The notes: generated from the letters alone by a model not told the origin. A stretch of DNA of 11,436 nt from JABMQB01 sp964408795 (GCA_964408795.1 CAYPAW010000043.1:1-11436); one strand, 5' to 3'; counted from the first letter of the stretch, positions 1-6,516 are shown. A program made the numbers and translations.

Positions 1-1
1 G

Positions 2-79
2 GTTAACCCCGACTTAAATGAAGTTAAACGTTGGAAGAAAGTTTTACTGAATCTTAGTCGCTGTCGGAGACAGGAATAA
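2..79 (+). CDS. Possible C-terminal tail of an upstream gene (partial)
   Basis: From the window edge, one plus-strand frame stays open for 25 codons and ends at the TAA at 77-79. The encoded tail reads VNPDLNEVKRWKKV... and ends CRRQE. It is charged and amphipathic and looks like real protein rather than random translation. It is too short to assign to a family, and an open frame of this length is expected by chance fairly often. If real, its stop codon lies inside the dyad at 74-93, which could then act as a 3'-end structure. The other plus frames stop within the first 15 bases. Confidence 0.35.
   Translation, partial: VNPDLNEVKRWKKVLLNLSRCRRQE
61..73 (+). other. Small hairpin CTGTC-GGA-GACAG
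   Basis: A perfect 5-bp stem (CTGTC/GACAG) with a 3-base loop lies directly against the next dyad at 74-93. It is inside the possible tail reading frame, so it may be coincidental. No U-run follows, so a standard intrinsic terminator is not supported. Confidence 0.3.
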
Positions 80-93
80 TTCATGAATTATTC
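74..93. promoter_or_regulatory. 20-base perfect palindrome
   Basis: GAATAATTCA followed by TGAATTATTC is a perfect inverted repeat with no spacer. As RNA it would form an 8-bp stem closed by CAUG. As DNA it has the symmetry of a homodimeric regulator site. It lies about 25 bases upstream of the possible -7 element at 119-126 and about 85 bases upstream of the exported-protein gene starting at 177. It also overlaps the stop of the possible upstream tail. Operator and terminator-stem readings are both open, but the missing T-run after it argues against a classic terminator. Confidence 0.4.
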
Positions 94-118
94 GGGTTAA
101 AAAGAGCGTTAAAATGTG

Positions 119-126
119 TTACTTTG
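119..126 (+). promoter_or_regulatory. Possible Bacteroidota -7 element (TTACTTTG)
   Basis: TTACTTTG matches TAnnTTTG at all but the second position. It would give a leader of roughly 45 bases to the ATG at 177 and would place the earlier ATG at 114 upstream of transcription. No clear TTG -33 element is visible at the right spacing. Confidence 0.25.
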
Positions 127-176
127 GATTTTTGAACGAGGGGAACATTATTTTTGAGAACGGGAGCAACCGGAAT

Positions 177-938
177 ATGATTCATTTGAGAAGAAGCATA
201 CTGGGAATATTTTTACTTTTTGCATCCGGTCTTCATGCCCAGGAGGCATGGGAGGTGGATCCTATGCCGGTAAGGGTGAAAGGACGCATCGTCAATGCTG
301 CGGATAAAAGTCCGGTTCCCTACGCCCATGTGGTCAATAACCGGACCCACGGAGGAACCATAACGAATGCGGCCGGTGTATTTACGATGGATATGCTGAA
401 TATTGACAGTCTGAGTGTATCTGCTGTGGGGTTTTTAAAAGAATCCTTCACTCTTCCCGCCATGTACCATCCCGACAGTATGATAACGTTTCATTTGCGT
501 CCTGTATCCTATATCATTCCGCAGGTTGATGTCTCGGGTGAGAAACCGCAGGTAAACCTTGATGGGATCCCTTCGGGCAAGCCTGTGGATATTCCTCCTG
601 AACTGCGTGGCGATGCATTCAACGAACCCCCGCCCATCATCGCTGCTCTGTTTAACCCTATTTCCTACTGGACCTACTATCTCAGCAAACGGGAGAAGCA
701 AAAAAGAACGGTTCGTGAAGCCATGTTGCTGGAAAAAAACTGGAAACTGCATTCCGAGAATTACAACAAAGAAGTGGTCATGAAGCTTACCGGTTTAGAT
801 TTCGAGGAGGCTGATACCTTCATGATCTGGTTCAATTCACAGAATATCCTGCCTTACACATCCACAGAATATGAAGTCAGGGCAGCCATCAAGCACTATT
901 TTCAGATGTATCAATCCCGGACAGAAGAGAAAGAATAA
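177..938 (+). CDS. Exported protein with carboxypeptidase-D-regulatory-like domain
   Basis: This is a 253-residue exported protein of unknown specific role. The start is placed at ATG 177, not the in-frame ATG at 114. Translation from 177 begins directly with a typical signal peptide (MIHLRRS, hydrophobic core ILGIFLLFA, cleavage near HAQ at residues 20-22), and a GGGAG lies about 10 bases upstream. Residues about 33-108 form a carboxypeptidase-regulatory-like beta-sandwich: VKGRIVN, then PVPYAHVVN, TNAAGVF and VSAVGF. In this family the fold is a small Ig-like domain found at the start of many outer-membrane and periplasmic Bacteroidota proteins. No TonB plug or barrel follows. The rest has a proline-rich stretch (PPELRGDAFNEPPP) and a charged helical C-terminus. 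It is probably periplasmic or surface-associated. The domain call is fairly safe; the function is unknown. Confidence 0.8.
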   Translation: MIHLRRSILGIFLLFASGLHAQEAWEVDPMPVRVKGRIVNAADKSPVPYAHVVNNRTHGGTITNAAGVFTMDMLNIDSLSVSAVGFLKESFTLPAMYHPDSMITFHLRPVSYIIPQVDVSGEKPQVNLDGIPSGKPVDIPPELRGDAFNEPPPIIAALFNPISYWTYYLSKREKQKRTVREAMLLEKNWKLHSENYNKEVVMKLTGLDFEEADTFMIWFNSQNILPYTSTEYEVRAAIKHYFQMYQSRTEEKE

Positions 939-1051
939 AACAGCTTTGCAGGAAAATGATGCAAGTTTCGTTGTAATTATCCGGCTGACGGTTCCGATTC
1001 TTCGGAGGCACTATAAAACAACATTTTTTTGCCGGACATGGATGAGATACT

Positions 1052-1071
1052 TCAGAGTTCTGTAACTCTGA
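1052..1071 (-). other. 8-bp hairpin overlapping the DUF1080 stop codon
   Basis: TCAGAGTT and AACTCTGA form a perfect 8-bp stem around a 4-base loop. On the minus strand the stem begins inside the last codons of the DUF1080 gene and ends on its TGA. It is well placed to be a 3'-end stem protecting or ending that transcript. No U-run follows on the minus strand, so it does not look like a standard intrinsic terminator. Confidence 0.35.
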
Positions 1072-1660
1072 GGTTTCGCCAGTACACTTTAATGCCTCCT
1101 CCGTCGTGGATCTGCAGGGCAATTGCTCCTTTGCCCTGGGCGATTTTTTCATCGTTGAGGTTTGCCATTTGGGTCCCGTTGAGCCAGGTAGTTACCTCTC
1201 CTCCCACAACACGAATTTTCAGGGTATTCCATTCTCCCATTTTTAGGATATCCTCTTTTTCATCGGGAATCTGAATCAGCCATCCCCGTCCGTAGGATTC
1301 ATAAATACCTCCTGTGTCGTGATCGGGAGGAGCCACCTCGACCTGCCAGCCGGTTACTTTGGTTCCTTCAAAGGTTGACCGGAAGAATACCCCGCTGTTG
1401 CCGTTGGCCTGTTGTTTGAAATCGAGGGTCAGTTCAAAGTCGTCGTACTCCTTTTCTGTCGACAGGTATCCGTACCCTTTATCCGGTCCACTTTCACATG
1501 CCAGCAGTCCGTCTTCGACATACCATTTTTCTGTTCCATGGATGATCCAGCCATCCAGGTTTTCCCCGTTGAACAGGATTTCCCCTTGAGGAAGGGGAGA
1601 GAATGAAAATCCAGTTCCTGCCATAAACGAAAGGATATAAAGAAGAAGTGTTTGCATCAT
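1052..1660 (-). CDS. Secreted DUF1080 (3-keto-disaccharide hydrolase-type) protein
   Basis: This 202-residue protein consists almost entirely of one DUF1080 domain, a concanavalin-like beta-sandwich. Seen in sequence: a hydrophobic N-terminal signal (residues 1 to about 20), then the family hallmarks LFNGENLDGW (29-38), GNSGVFFRS (87-95), the EVAPPDHDTGGIYE segment (108-121), WNTLKIRV (144-151) and a C-terminal GAIALQIHDGGG...WRNLRV block. The length is usual for single-domain members. Some characterised relatives act on 3-keto-glycosides (hydrolase or lyase chemistry) in the Bacteroidota oxidoreductive route for glycoside cleavage, but many members are uncharacterised, so the substrate here is unknown. 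No oxidoreductase partner is adjacent. Two ATGs occur in tandem (1660 and 1657) and either could be used. The gene starts 14 bases after the coiled-coil lipoprotein gene ends, so the two are probably co-transcribed. Confidence 0.85.
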   Translation of the reverse strand: MMQTLLLYILSFMAGTGFSFSPLPQGEILFNGENLDGWIIHGTEKWYVEDGLLACESGPDKGYGYLSTEKEYDDFELTLDFKQQANGNSGVFFRSTFEGTKVTGWQVEVAPPDHDTGGIYESYGRGWLIQIPDEKEDILKMGEWNTLKIRVVGGEVTTWLNGTQMANLNDEKIAQGKGAIALQIHDGGGIKVYWRNLRVTEL

Positions 1661-1674
1661 GTTTACAGATTAAT

Positions 1675-2331
1675 TTATTGTCCGAGTTGTTCTTTCAGAA
1701 GCTTGACATTGTTCGTAAGTCTCAGTATTTCCGCATCTTTTTCCCTGATTTTCGTGTTTAAGGCAGAGATTTCTTCCCGGAGAGTATTTAGTTCTTCCCC
1801 GAGGGTTTCAATCTTCGTTTGCAGGGTCTTTTTTTCATTCTCCAGGGCATTCACTCTGTTTTTGACCTGGTTCAATTCAAAATTCTTCCTATCAATCTCT
1901 GAAGCTCTTTCGTAGGCTGTTTTTTCCCATGATTCAATCTCCTTTTCCAGTTCCCGAATCGTTTCGTCACGTTCGGATAGCGCATTGTTCAGTCGCCGTT
2001 TTTCAAACTCAAAAGCAAAATCTCTTTCTTCCAGCGTTTCCGTAGTCTGGGTTACATGGGTTTGCAAAGAGGCAATTTCTTGATTCAGATTGGTGATTTG
2101 CTGGTCTTTCACGGCATTGCTTTCGAGCAATTCATTTTTTAATTGTTCAAAATCATGAATCATAGCCTGAATGCGTTCTGCTTTGGCTTGGTTTTCATCA
2201 GTTAATTCCCTGACCTGTTGTTCGGCCTTCAGGCGTCCGCTTTCCATAGCAAGATATTTCTTTTTTGCCACACATCCTGTCATTGTCAGTATGGAAAAAA
2301 CAAGAATCCAGAAAATCGGTTTGCTTTTCAT
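1675..2331 (-). CDS. Coiled-coil lipoprotein
   Basis: A 218-residue predicted lipoprotein. The start is taken at ATG 2331; a TTG two codons upstream is in frame but less likely. Residues 1-20 are a lipoprotein signal ending in a lipobox, MTGC, with Cys20 as the expected lipidation site. The segment VAKKKYLAME follows, then an almost uninterrupted heptad-rich, Glu/Lys/Gln/Asn-rich coiled coil from about residue 30 to the end (LTDENQAKAERI, LNQEIASLQ, LEKEIESWEK, LENEKKTLQ and similar). A TGC-x-KKKY start followed by coiled coil is familiar from Bacteroidota envelope proteins that then carry an OmpA peptidoglycan-binding domain. Here the protein stops after the coiled coil, so no peptidoglycan anchor is seen. 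It is probably anchored in the periplasm or outer membrane, perhaps as a spacer or scaffold. It is first in a likely two-gene operon with the DUF1080 gene. Confidence 0.8.
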   Translation of the reverse strand: MKSKPIFWILVFSILTMTGCVAKKKYLAMESGRLKAEQQVRELTDENQAKAERIQAMIHDFEQLKNELLESNAVKDQQITNLNQEIASLQTHVTQTTETLEERDFAFEFEKRRLNNALSERDETIRELEKEIESWEKTAYERASEIDRKNFELNQVKNRVNALENEKKTLQTKIETLGEELNTLREEISALNTKIREKDAEILRLTNNVKLLKEQLGQ

Positions 2332-2353
2332 TCCCAAAAAGGTTAATTTACAG

Positions 2354-2361
2354 CAAAGATA
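2354..2361 (-). promoter_or_regulatory. -7 promoter element TATCTTTG for the lipoprotein/DUF1080 pair
   Basis: On the minus strand this reads TATCTTTG, an exact TAnnTTTG match, in an AT-rich context 23 bases before the ATG at 2331. Transcription would start near 2348, giving a leader under 20 bases. A clear TTG -33 element was not found, but the palindrome GTTTTAAAAC (2377-2386) lies at about the -33 distance. Confidence 0.55.
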
Positions 2362-2376
2362 TAAAATAAAAATACG

Positions 2377-2386
2377 GTTTTAAAAC
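2377..2386. repeat. 10-base palindrome GTTTTAAAAC between divergent promoters
   Basis: A perfect 10-base palindrome lies between the two divergent -7 elements. For the plus promoter it falls in the spacer just upstream of the -7 box. For the minus promoter it falls around the -33 region. It could be a shared regulator site or simply AT-rich promoter sequence. Confidence 0.3.
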
Positions 2387-2388
2387 GT

Positions 2389-2396
2389 TATCTTTG
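2389..2396 (+). promoter_or_regulatory. -7 promoter element TATCTTTG for the 2438 gene
   Basis: An exact TAnnTTTG match, identical to the minus-strand element at 2354-2361. The predicted start of transcription near 2402 leaves about 35 bases of leader before ATG 2438 but only about 12 before ATG 2414. This supports the later start for the gene. Confidence 0.55.
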
Positions 2397-2437
2397 GGGG
2401 AATTGATATAATCATGTGCCGGATAAATTTTACACGA

Positions 2438-3547
2438 ATGAAAAAGGAGATCATTCTAATGTTATTGTTGGGGGCGTATCTGTGTGTTTCTGCACAGAAC
2501 AGGCACCTCGTGAAAGGGAAAGTTGTGGATGAGGAGAACCACCCGGTTTCGTATACCAACATAGGGCTGGAGGGAACTTATTACGGTACGGCCAGTGATG
2601 TGGAAGGATTCTTTGAATTGCCCGTATCCGAAGATCTTGCCGGTCTGAATGTTTTTTTCTCAGCCGTAGGGTATAAAAACCGTACTTTACCGGTTGCCAC
2701 CCTTTTTGATAAGGACTTTCACGTCATCCGCCTGGAATCTCAATCCTATAGCATTGAAGATGTGGAGGTAAATGCTCAATCCATGGTATTATACCGGATT
2801 CTGCGAACTGCTTCAGAGAATGTGCCCCGGAATTTCAGCCAGGGGCCTTTCACCATGCAATGCATCTATGAGCATGAAAAACAGGTGGAGGGAGGGGATT
2901 CCTGCAGAATAACCGCCAGGGTTGCTTTGTATGACGAAACAGGATATGCTGATCCTTCCCTCGAAAATGCATTTAAAAGTCGCAAGTATACCTTTTCGGA
3001 TATCAAAAAGAACTGTTCCAGTTACCTCCTCTCAGATGGAATGACAAATATGGATGAGGTGATTGAACTGGATCTGGCACGCTCGGTGTCGGCTTTGCTC
3101 AATCCCGTAAACCTGGATCGGTTTGTATTAAATCAGGAAGAGGATGCTATTCTCGGGGGAATCGATGTCTGGGTTATTGGTTTTAACCTGGCTGAACCCG
3201 GTCTGGTTGGTTCGGGTGATTATTATGCCTCCCGGTTTGAAGGGAAAATCTATATCAATAAAAACAATTACGAAATAAAAAAAATAGAAGGATGGATAAC
3301 CTCCGGTCAACAAAACCGGCTGGGACGCTCCCTGGCTGTTACCCCGAAATCAGAGAAACCCCTTCAGGATGTAATGTATGATTTTAGGGTTAATTACAAC
3401 ACCGAAGGCCTGGAGTTTATAACCTTGCATAAGAATTATACCCAGGCAGGCCAATCAACTACAGAAAATTCCCTTCTGGTGGTTAACGAAAAAAACACGG
3501 GAAACAATACTCCTATTTCTACCAGGGATTATTTTGTGGAAGAGTAA
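2438..3547 (+). CDS. Exported protein with N-terminal carboxypeptidase-D-regulatory-like domain
   Basis: 369 residues from ATG 2438. An in-frame ATG at 2414 would add eight residues before the signal peptide and is less likely. MKKEIILMLLLGAYLCVSAQ is a clear signal peptide cut after SAQ. Residues about 24-100 are a carboxypeptidase-regulatory-like beta-sandwich (VKGKVVDEENHPVSYTNI, TASDVEGFFEL, FSAVGYKNRTLP). A beta-rich region of about 260 residues follows. It reads as alternating strands (MQCIYEHEK, RITARVALYDETG, FEGKIYINKNNYEIKKIEGW, MYDFRVNYNTEGLEFITLHKNY), a pattern common in unclassified Bacteroidota envelope proteins. It shares its N-terminal domain type with the 177-938 product, but the C-terminal parts differ. 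No catalytic motif is visible and the role is unknown. It is transcribed divergently from the lipoprotein/DUF1080 pair. Confidence 0.8.
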   Translation: MKKEIILMLLLGAYLCVSAQNRHLVKGKVVDEENHPVSYTNIGLEGTYYGTASDVEGFFELPVSEDLAGLNVFFSAVGYKNRTLPVATLFDKDFHVIRLESQSYSIEDVEVNAQSMVLYRILRTASENVPRNFSQGPFTMQCIYEHEKQVEGGDSCRITARVALYDETGYADPSLENAFKSRKYTFSDIKKNCSSYLLSDGMTNMDEVIELDLARSVSALLNPVNLDRFVLNQEEDAILGGIDVWVIGFNLAEPGLVGSGDYYASRFEGKIYINKNNYEIKKIEGWITSGQQNRLGRSLAVTPKSEKPLQDVMYDFRVNYNTEGLEFITLHKNYTQAGQSTTENSLLVVNEKNTGNNTPISTRDYFVEE

Positions 3548-3569
3548 ATACAGAGGCCTATCCGGAAGG

Positions 3570-3809
3570 CTATCTCCTGTTTTTATAATAATCTTCCATC
3601 ACTGTTTTTGCCGTTTGATAGTCGTTGTCAGATATCAGTATTTTAACACCTCCGGTTCCTGATCCGGAGATCACCATGGAGGAGGTACCCCGGATTTCAT
3701 CTTTCAGGAATGCCTGGATTTTTGCATTCTCAAGCAGACTTTTAATCAGACCGGCTTCCCATGCTGTACCGGCAAATATTTCAATCAGCCGGGATTCCTT
3801 TGTCGACAT
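3570..3809 (-). CDS. DUF2007-family small protein
   Basis: A 79-residue cytosolic protein with no signal peptide, matching the DUF2007 (putative signal-transducing) pattern. An N-terminal strand (RLIEIFAGTAWEAGLIKSLLENAKIQAFLKDE) resembles the family's tendency to start with a strand, a helix that 'looks left and right', and a second strand. It then has GGVKILISDNDYQTAKTVMEDYY as the second beta-alpha unit. Length and layout fit single-domain members, whose biochemical role is unknown. The gene begins 11 bases after the membrane-fusion protein gene ends, on the same strand, so they are very likely co-transcribed. The family is usually regarded as ferredoxin-like in fold, and a regulatory link to the transporter is only inference. 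Confidence 0.75.
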   Translation of the reverse strand: MSTKESRLIEIFAGTAWEAGLIKSLLENAKIQAFLKDEIRGTSSMVISGSGTGGVKILISDNDYQTAKTVMEDYYKNRR

Positions 3810-3820
3810 TTTTTCCGGGA

Positions 3821-5140
3821 TTAGTCGGTTTTGTATAGTTCTTCTTCGTCAACAATTTTTACCTTCATGCTGTCTTTTAACGTATTGTTGATGGTGTTAT
3901 AGGGAGCGACCACTATTTCATCCCCTGGTTTCAGGCCTTCAAGAATTTCGATATCGGTATTATCCTGAATTCCGGTTGTAACCTCCACTTTTCTGACCAA
4001 CTCCTCGTTTACCACAAAAACGACCTCTTGTTTTTCTTCGCGTTCCGGTTCCTCATCTTCTTCGTCTGTGCTGTTTTCTTCTTCCTCTTCATCTTTGACC
4101 TCTTTTGTTCCGCCGCCTTCTTTTTTTATGCGTGTTGTCACAGCCTGAATGGGTACGGAGATTACATTTTCCCGGGTTTCGGTTTGGATATCTACGGTAG
4201 CCGACATTCCCGGCCGGAAGGGATAGAATTTTCCTCCGGATGTATCGATCAGGTCTTCATAGGACTCTTTCAGCAGGAAAACCTTAACATCAAAATTGGT
4301 TACCTGGTCGGTAGACGTTCCGGTGACGTTGGCCGAGTTGGCTATTTCGGTAACCACACCTTTGAATTTCCGGTTCAAATAGGCATCTACTTCGACCAGG
4401 GCTGTATCTGCATCTTTGACTTTTACAATGTCGTTTTCATTTACTTCCACCTGGACTTCCATTTTTTCAAGGTCGGCCACCACCATCACATCGGTTCCGG
4501 CATACATATTGGTGCCCACTACACGTTCCCCTTTTTCTACGTTTAGTGCGGAGATGGTTCCTGAAATAGGGGCGTAAATTTTTGTTTTGGTAAGTTGTTC
4601 TTCTGCTTCGGCTACCGAGGCTTCTGCGCTTTTCACAGAATATTCGGCAGCGCTTACTTCGCTTTGAGCCACCCTGTAGGCTGCCTGTGCCGATTCGAAA
4701 TCCGATACCGGAATGGTATGGGTTTCGTACAACTGGCTGGCGCGGTTAAACGCCAGTTCCCGCTCAATCAATTGGGCTTCAGCCTGAGCTAACCTGGCTT
4801 TTGAGGAATTTAACGCTGCTTCTGCCCGGTTCAGAGCAGAAATATACATATCGGGCTTGATGATCATCAACGGATCTCCCTCTTGTACTTTATCTCCTTC
4901 TTTCACATACAATTCAATAATTTCACCCGAGACATCAGGACTGATCTTTACTTCTGTTTCCGGCTGTATTTTACCATTGGCAGTGATCTGCTCGGTGATG
5001 GTTTTGCTCTTAACAACCGAGGTGGCTACACTGACGGAATACTCGGTTCCGATCCACCCGGCTTTTTTGCCGATAACCATAAAGATGATGGCTACAATGA
5101 CTACTCCAACTGCAATCGGCAGAATCTTTTTATTCTTCAT
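3821..5140 (-). CDS. Efflux-type periplasmic adaptor (HlyD/RND membrane-fusion protein)
   Basis: 439 residues with the full adaptor layout. An uncleaved N-terminal membrane anchor (residues about 5-24) is followed by the first lipoyl half-domain with SPDVSGEIIELYVKEGDKV (67-85). Next comes a long Ala/Glu/Gln-rich helical hairpin (about 100-185) and the second lipoyl half with IYAPISGTISALNVEKGERV (188-207). A beta-barrel (about 225-325, RPGMSATVDI at 309-318) and a membrane-proximal domain (about 372-435, GLKPGDEIVVAP) complete it. Such proteins bridge an inner-membrane ABC or RND transporter to a TolC-type outer-membrane channel for drug, peptide or lipid export. Neither partner gene is adjacent here, so the partner and cargo are unknown. 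A very acidic insertion (about 349-371) interrupts the region between barrel and membrane-proximal domain. The gene is followed by the DUF2007 gene. Confidence 0.9.
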   Translation of the reverse strand: MKNKKILPIAVGVVIVAIIFMVIGKKAGWIGTEYSVSVATSVVKSKTITEQITANGKIQPETEVKISPDVSGEIIELYVKEGDKVQEGDPLMIIKPDMYISALNRAEAALNSSKARLAQAEAQLIERELAFNRASQLYETHTIPVSDFESAQAAYRVAQSEVSAAEYSVKSAEASVAEAEEQLTKTKIYAPISGTISALNVEKGERVVGTNMYAGTDVMVVADLEKMEVQVEVNENDIVKVKDADTALVEVDAYLNRKFKGVVTEIANSANVTGTSTDQVTNFDVKVFLLKESYEDLIDTSGGKFYPFRPGMSATVDIQTETRENVISVPIQAVTTRIKKEGGGTKEVKDEEEEENSTDEEDEEPEREEKQEVVFVVNEELVRKVEVTTGIQDNTDIEILEGLKPGDEIVVAPYNTINNTLKDSMKVKIVDEEELYKTD

Positions 5141-5194
5141 CTTTTACAGGGTTCGTTTATTATTTTCTGTTTTGGTATATTGGTCGGCTTTCGG

Positions 5195-5209
5195 GTGTAA
5201 AAATTACAC
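5195..5209. promoter_or_regulatory. Dyad GTGTAA-AAA-TTACAC upstream of the adaptor gene
   Basis: A perfect 6+6 inverted repeat with a 3-base spacer lies 55-69 bases upstream of the adaptor ATG and just beyond the aspartate kinase stop. Its size and symmetry suit a dimeric regulator operator, which would make sense for an efflux gene. It could also form a weak RNA hairpin after the kinase gene, but no U-run follows on that strand. Confidence 0.35.
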
Positions 5210-5228
5210 TCTTTGAACCAGAACGAAA

Positions 5229-5236
5229 CAAATAGA
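5229..5236 (-). promoter_or_regulatory. Near-consensus -7 element (TCTATTTG) for the adaptor gene
   Basis: On the minus strand TCTATTTG differs from TAnnTTTG only at the second position. It lies just after the aspartate kinase stop codon and upstream of the dyad at 5195-5209, which would then sit near the start of the transcript. If used, the adaptor and DUF2007 genes have their own promoter separate from the kinase. Confidence 0.25.
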
Positions 5237-5238
5237 CA

Positions 5239-6516
5239 TTAAGGGAGGGATTTTTTTTGCCCAATGCCGTTTTTTAACACCAGTCTGGCCGTTCTCCGGC
5301 TTTTCTGTTCCATGAGCACTTTTTTTCCTTTGGTGATCCAGGCCATGGCTTCATCGGTATAATACCGGATTGTCACCATATCCAGGCGGGTGTTGTATTT
5401 TACTTCATACCGGCTTTTTAATGTCTCCATGGCTTCTTCAAATCCTTTTTCCGGAAAGTCAACAACAAGATTAAGGTCAATGGCTGACTGCTGAAAAAGG
5501 TTTATTTTAAACCGATGGTTGGTAAGCAAAGCAAAAACACTGGCAATATCTTCTGCCCCGATAAAAGAAAAATCGTTGGGCGATAAGGTAATCAAAACCT
5601 GGTTTTCCTTAATGATATATACCGGCGACAGGCTGAGAGGATGGGTTACCGAATGAATTACGGTTCCCGGGGATTCGGGATCCAAAAAAGACTTGATGTA
5701 TAAGGGGATATTTTTATTGTATAGGGGTTTTATGGTCTTCGGATGGATGACTTTGGCTCCTGAATGCGACATCTCAATGGCTTCCCGGTAGGAAAGTTCA
5801 TCCATTTTTCCGGATACATCCAATTGTTGGGGGTCGGCATGTAAAATGCCGGGTACATCTTTCCAGATGAAAACTTCCTTTGCATCTAACAGATTTCCGA
5901 TAATGGCTGCTGTATAATCGGAACCTTCGCGGCCCAGGGTGGTAGTTATGTTGCTGATGGTAGCTCCGATAAAACCTTGGGTAATGTAGCATTGTGCATC
6001 GCGAAAATTAAAAATTTTCGGCATCAGTTGACCGCTCCAGAGCCAGTCTACTGTGGCTTCCCGGTAGTGGCTATCGGTCTTCAAACAAGTGCGAATGTCA
6101 ACCCATCGATTCCCGATCGTTGCCCGGGTAAGGTAGGCACTTACAATGCGTGTGGAAACCAGCTCCCCGTAACTTACTACCTGATCGTATTCGAAATTAA
6201 AGTCCAGAGAAGGAGCCTGCTGGAGCTTGTTTTCAAGCGCTGAATAGAGCTGAACAATCTCCCGCGGAGTCTTATCCGGACCAAACAATGCATCGGTTAT
6301 CGACTGGTGAAATTTTTTAAATTCCCGGAAAAATTCCTCTGTATTCCTGCTTTTCTCAAAATAGGCTTTGACCAGCTTCTCCAACAGATTGGTCGTTTTT
6401 CCCATGGCAGAAATCACCACAACGAGTTTTTCATCGTGCCGGCTTAAAATGGTTCCGATATTTTTTACAGCCTCAGCATTTTTTACCGAAGCACCTCCGA
6501 ACTTAAATACCTTCAT
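5239..6516 (-). CDS. lysC: Aspartate kinase (monofunctional)
   Basis: Catalyses ATP-dependent phosphorylation of L-aspartate to 4-phospho-L-aspartate, the first step to lysine/diaminopimelate, threonine and methionine, in the cytosol. 425 residues from ATG 6516, chosen because the family normally begins directly with the strand MKVFKFGGAS. Upstream in-frame codons to 6555 would add 13 atypical residues. Seen motifs: KFGGAS (5-10, nucleotide binding), SYGELVSTR (115-123, substrate region), QGFIG (180-184), GREGSDYTAA (195-204), WKDVPGI (218-224) and SGAKVIHPKT (252-261). Residues about 300-420 correspond to the C-terminal ACT-type regulatory region (VLITLSPNDFSFIGAEDIASVF), implying possible feedback control. 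The first motif glycine pair GRGGSD common elsewhere is GREGSD here. No homoserine dehydrogenase domain is fused. The family call is firm; the lysC symbol is by convention. Confidence 0.93.
   Translation of the reverse strand: MKVFKFGGASVKNAEAVKNIGTILSRHDEKLVVVISAMGKTTNLLEKLVKAYFEKSRNTEEFFREFKKFHQSITDALFGPDKTPREIVQLYSALENKLQQAPSLDFNFEYDQVVSYGELVSTRIVSAYLTRATIGNRWVDIRTCLKTDSHYREATVDWLWSGQLMPKIFNFRDAQCYITQGFIGATISNITTTLGREGSDYTAAIIGNLLDAKEVFIWKDVPGILHADPQQLDVSGKMDELSYREAIEMSHSGAKVIHPKTIKPLYNKNIPLYIKSFLDPESPGTVIHSVTHPLSLSPVYIIKENQVLITLSPNDFSFIGAEDIASVFALLTNHRFKINLFQQSAIDLNLVVDFPEKGFEEAMETLKSRYEVKYNTRLDMVTIRYYTDEAMAWITKGKKVLMEQKSRRTARLVLKNGIGQKKSLP

Noticed and set aside
3551..3584. Terminator after the 2438-3547 gene
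   Set aside because: A bulged stem (CAG-AG-GCC with GGC-CT-CTG) followed by five T can be drawn, but it needs two bulges and the T-run lies inside the DUF2007 coding sequence. Too weak to call.
4028..4546. 172-residue plus-strand open frame opposite the adaptor gene
   Set aside because: Its Phe/His/Gly/Ile-rich composition is what antisense of an acidic, Glu-rich gene gives. It is a shadow of the adaptor gene.
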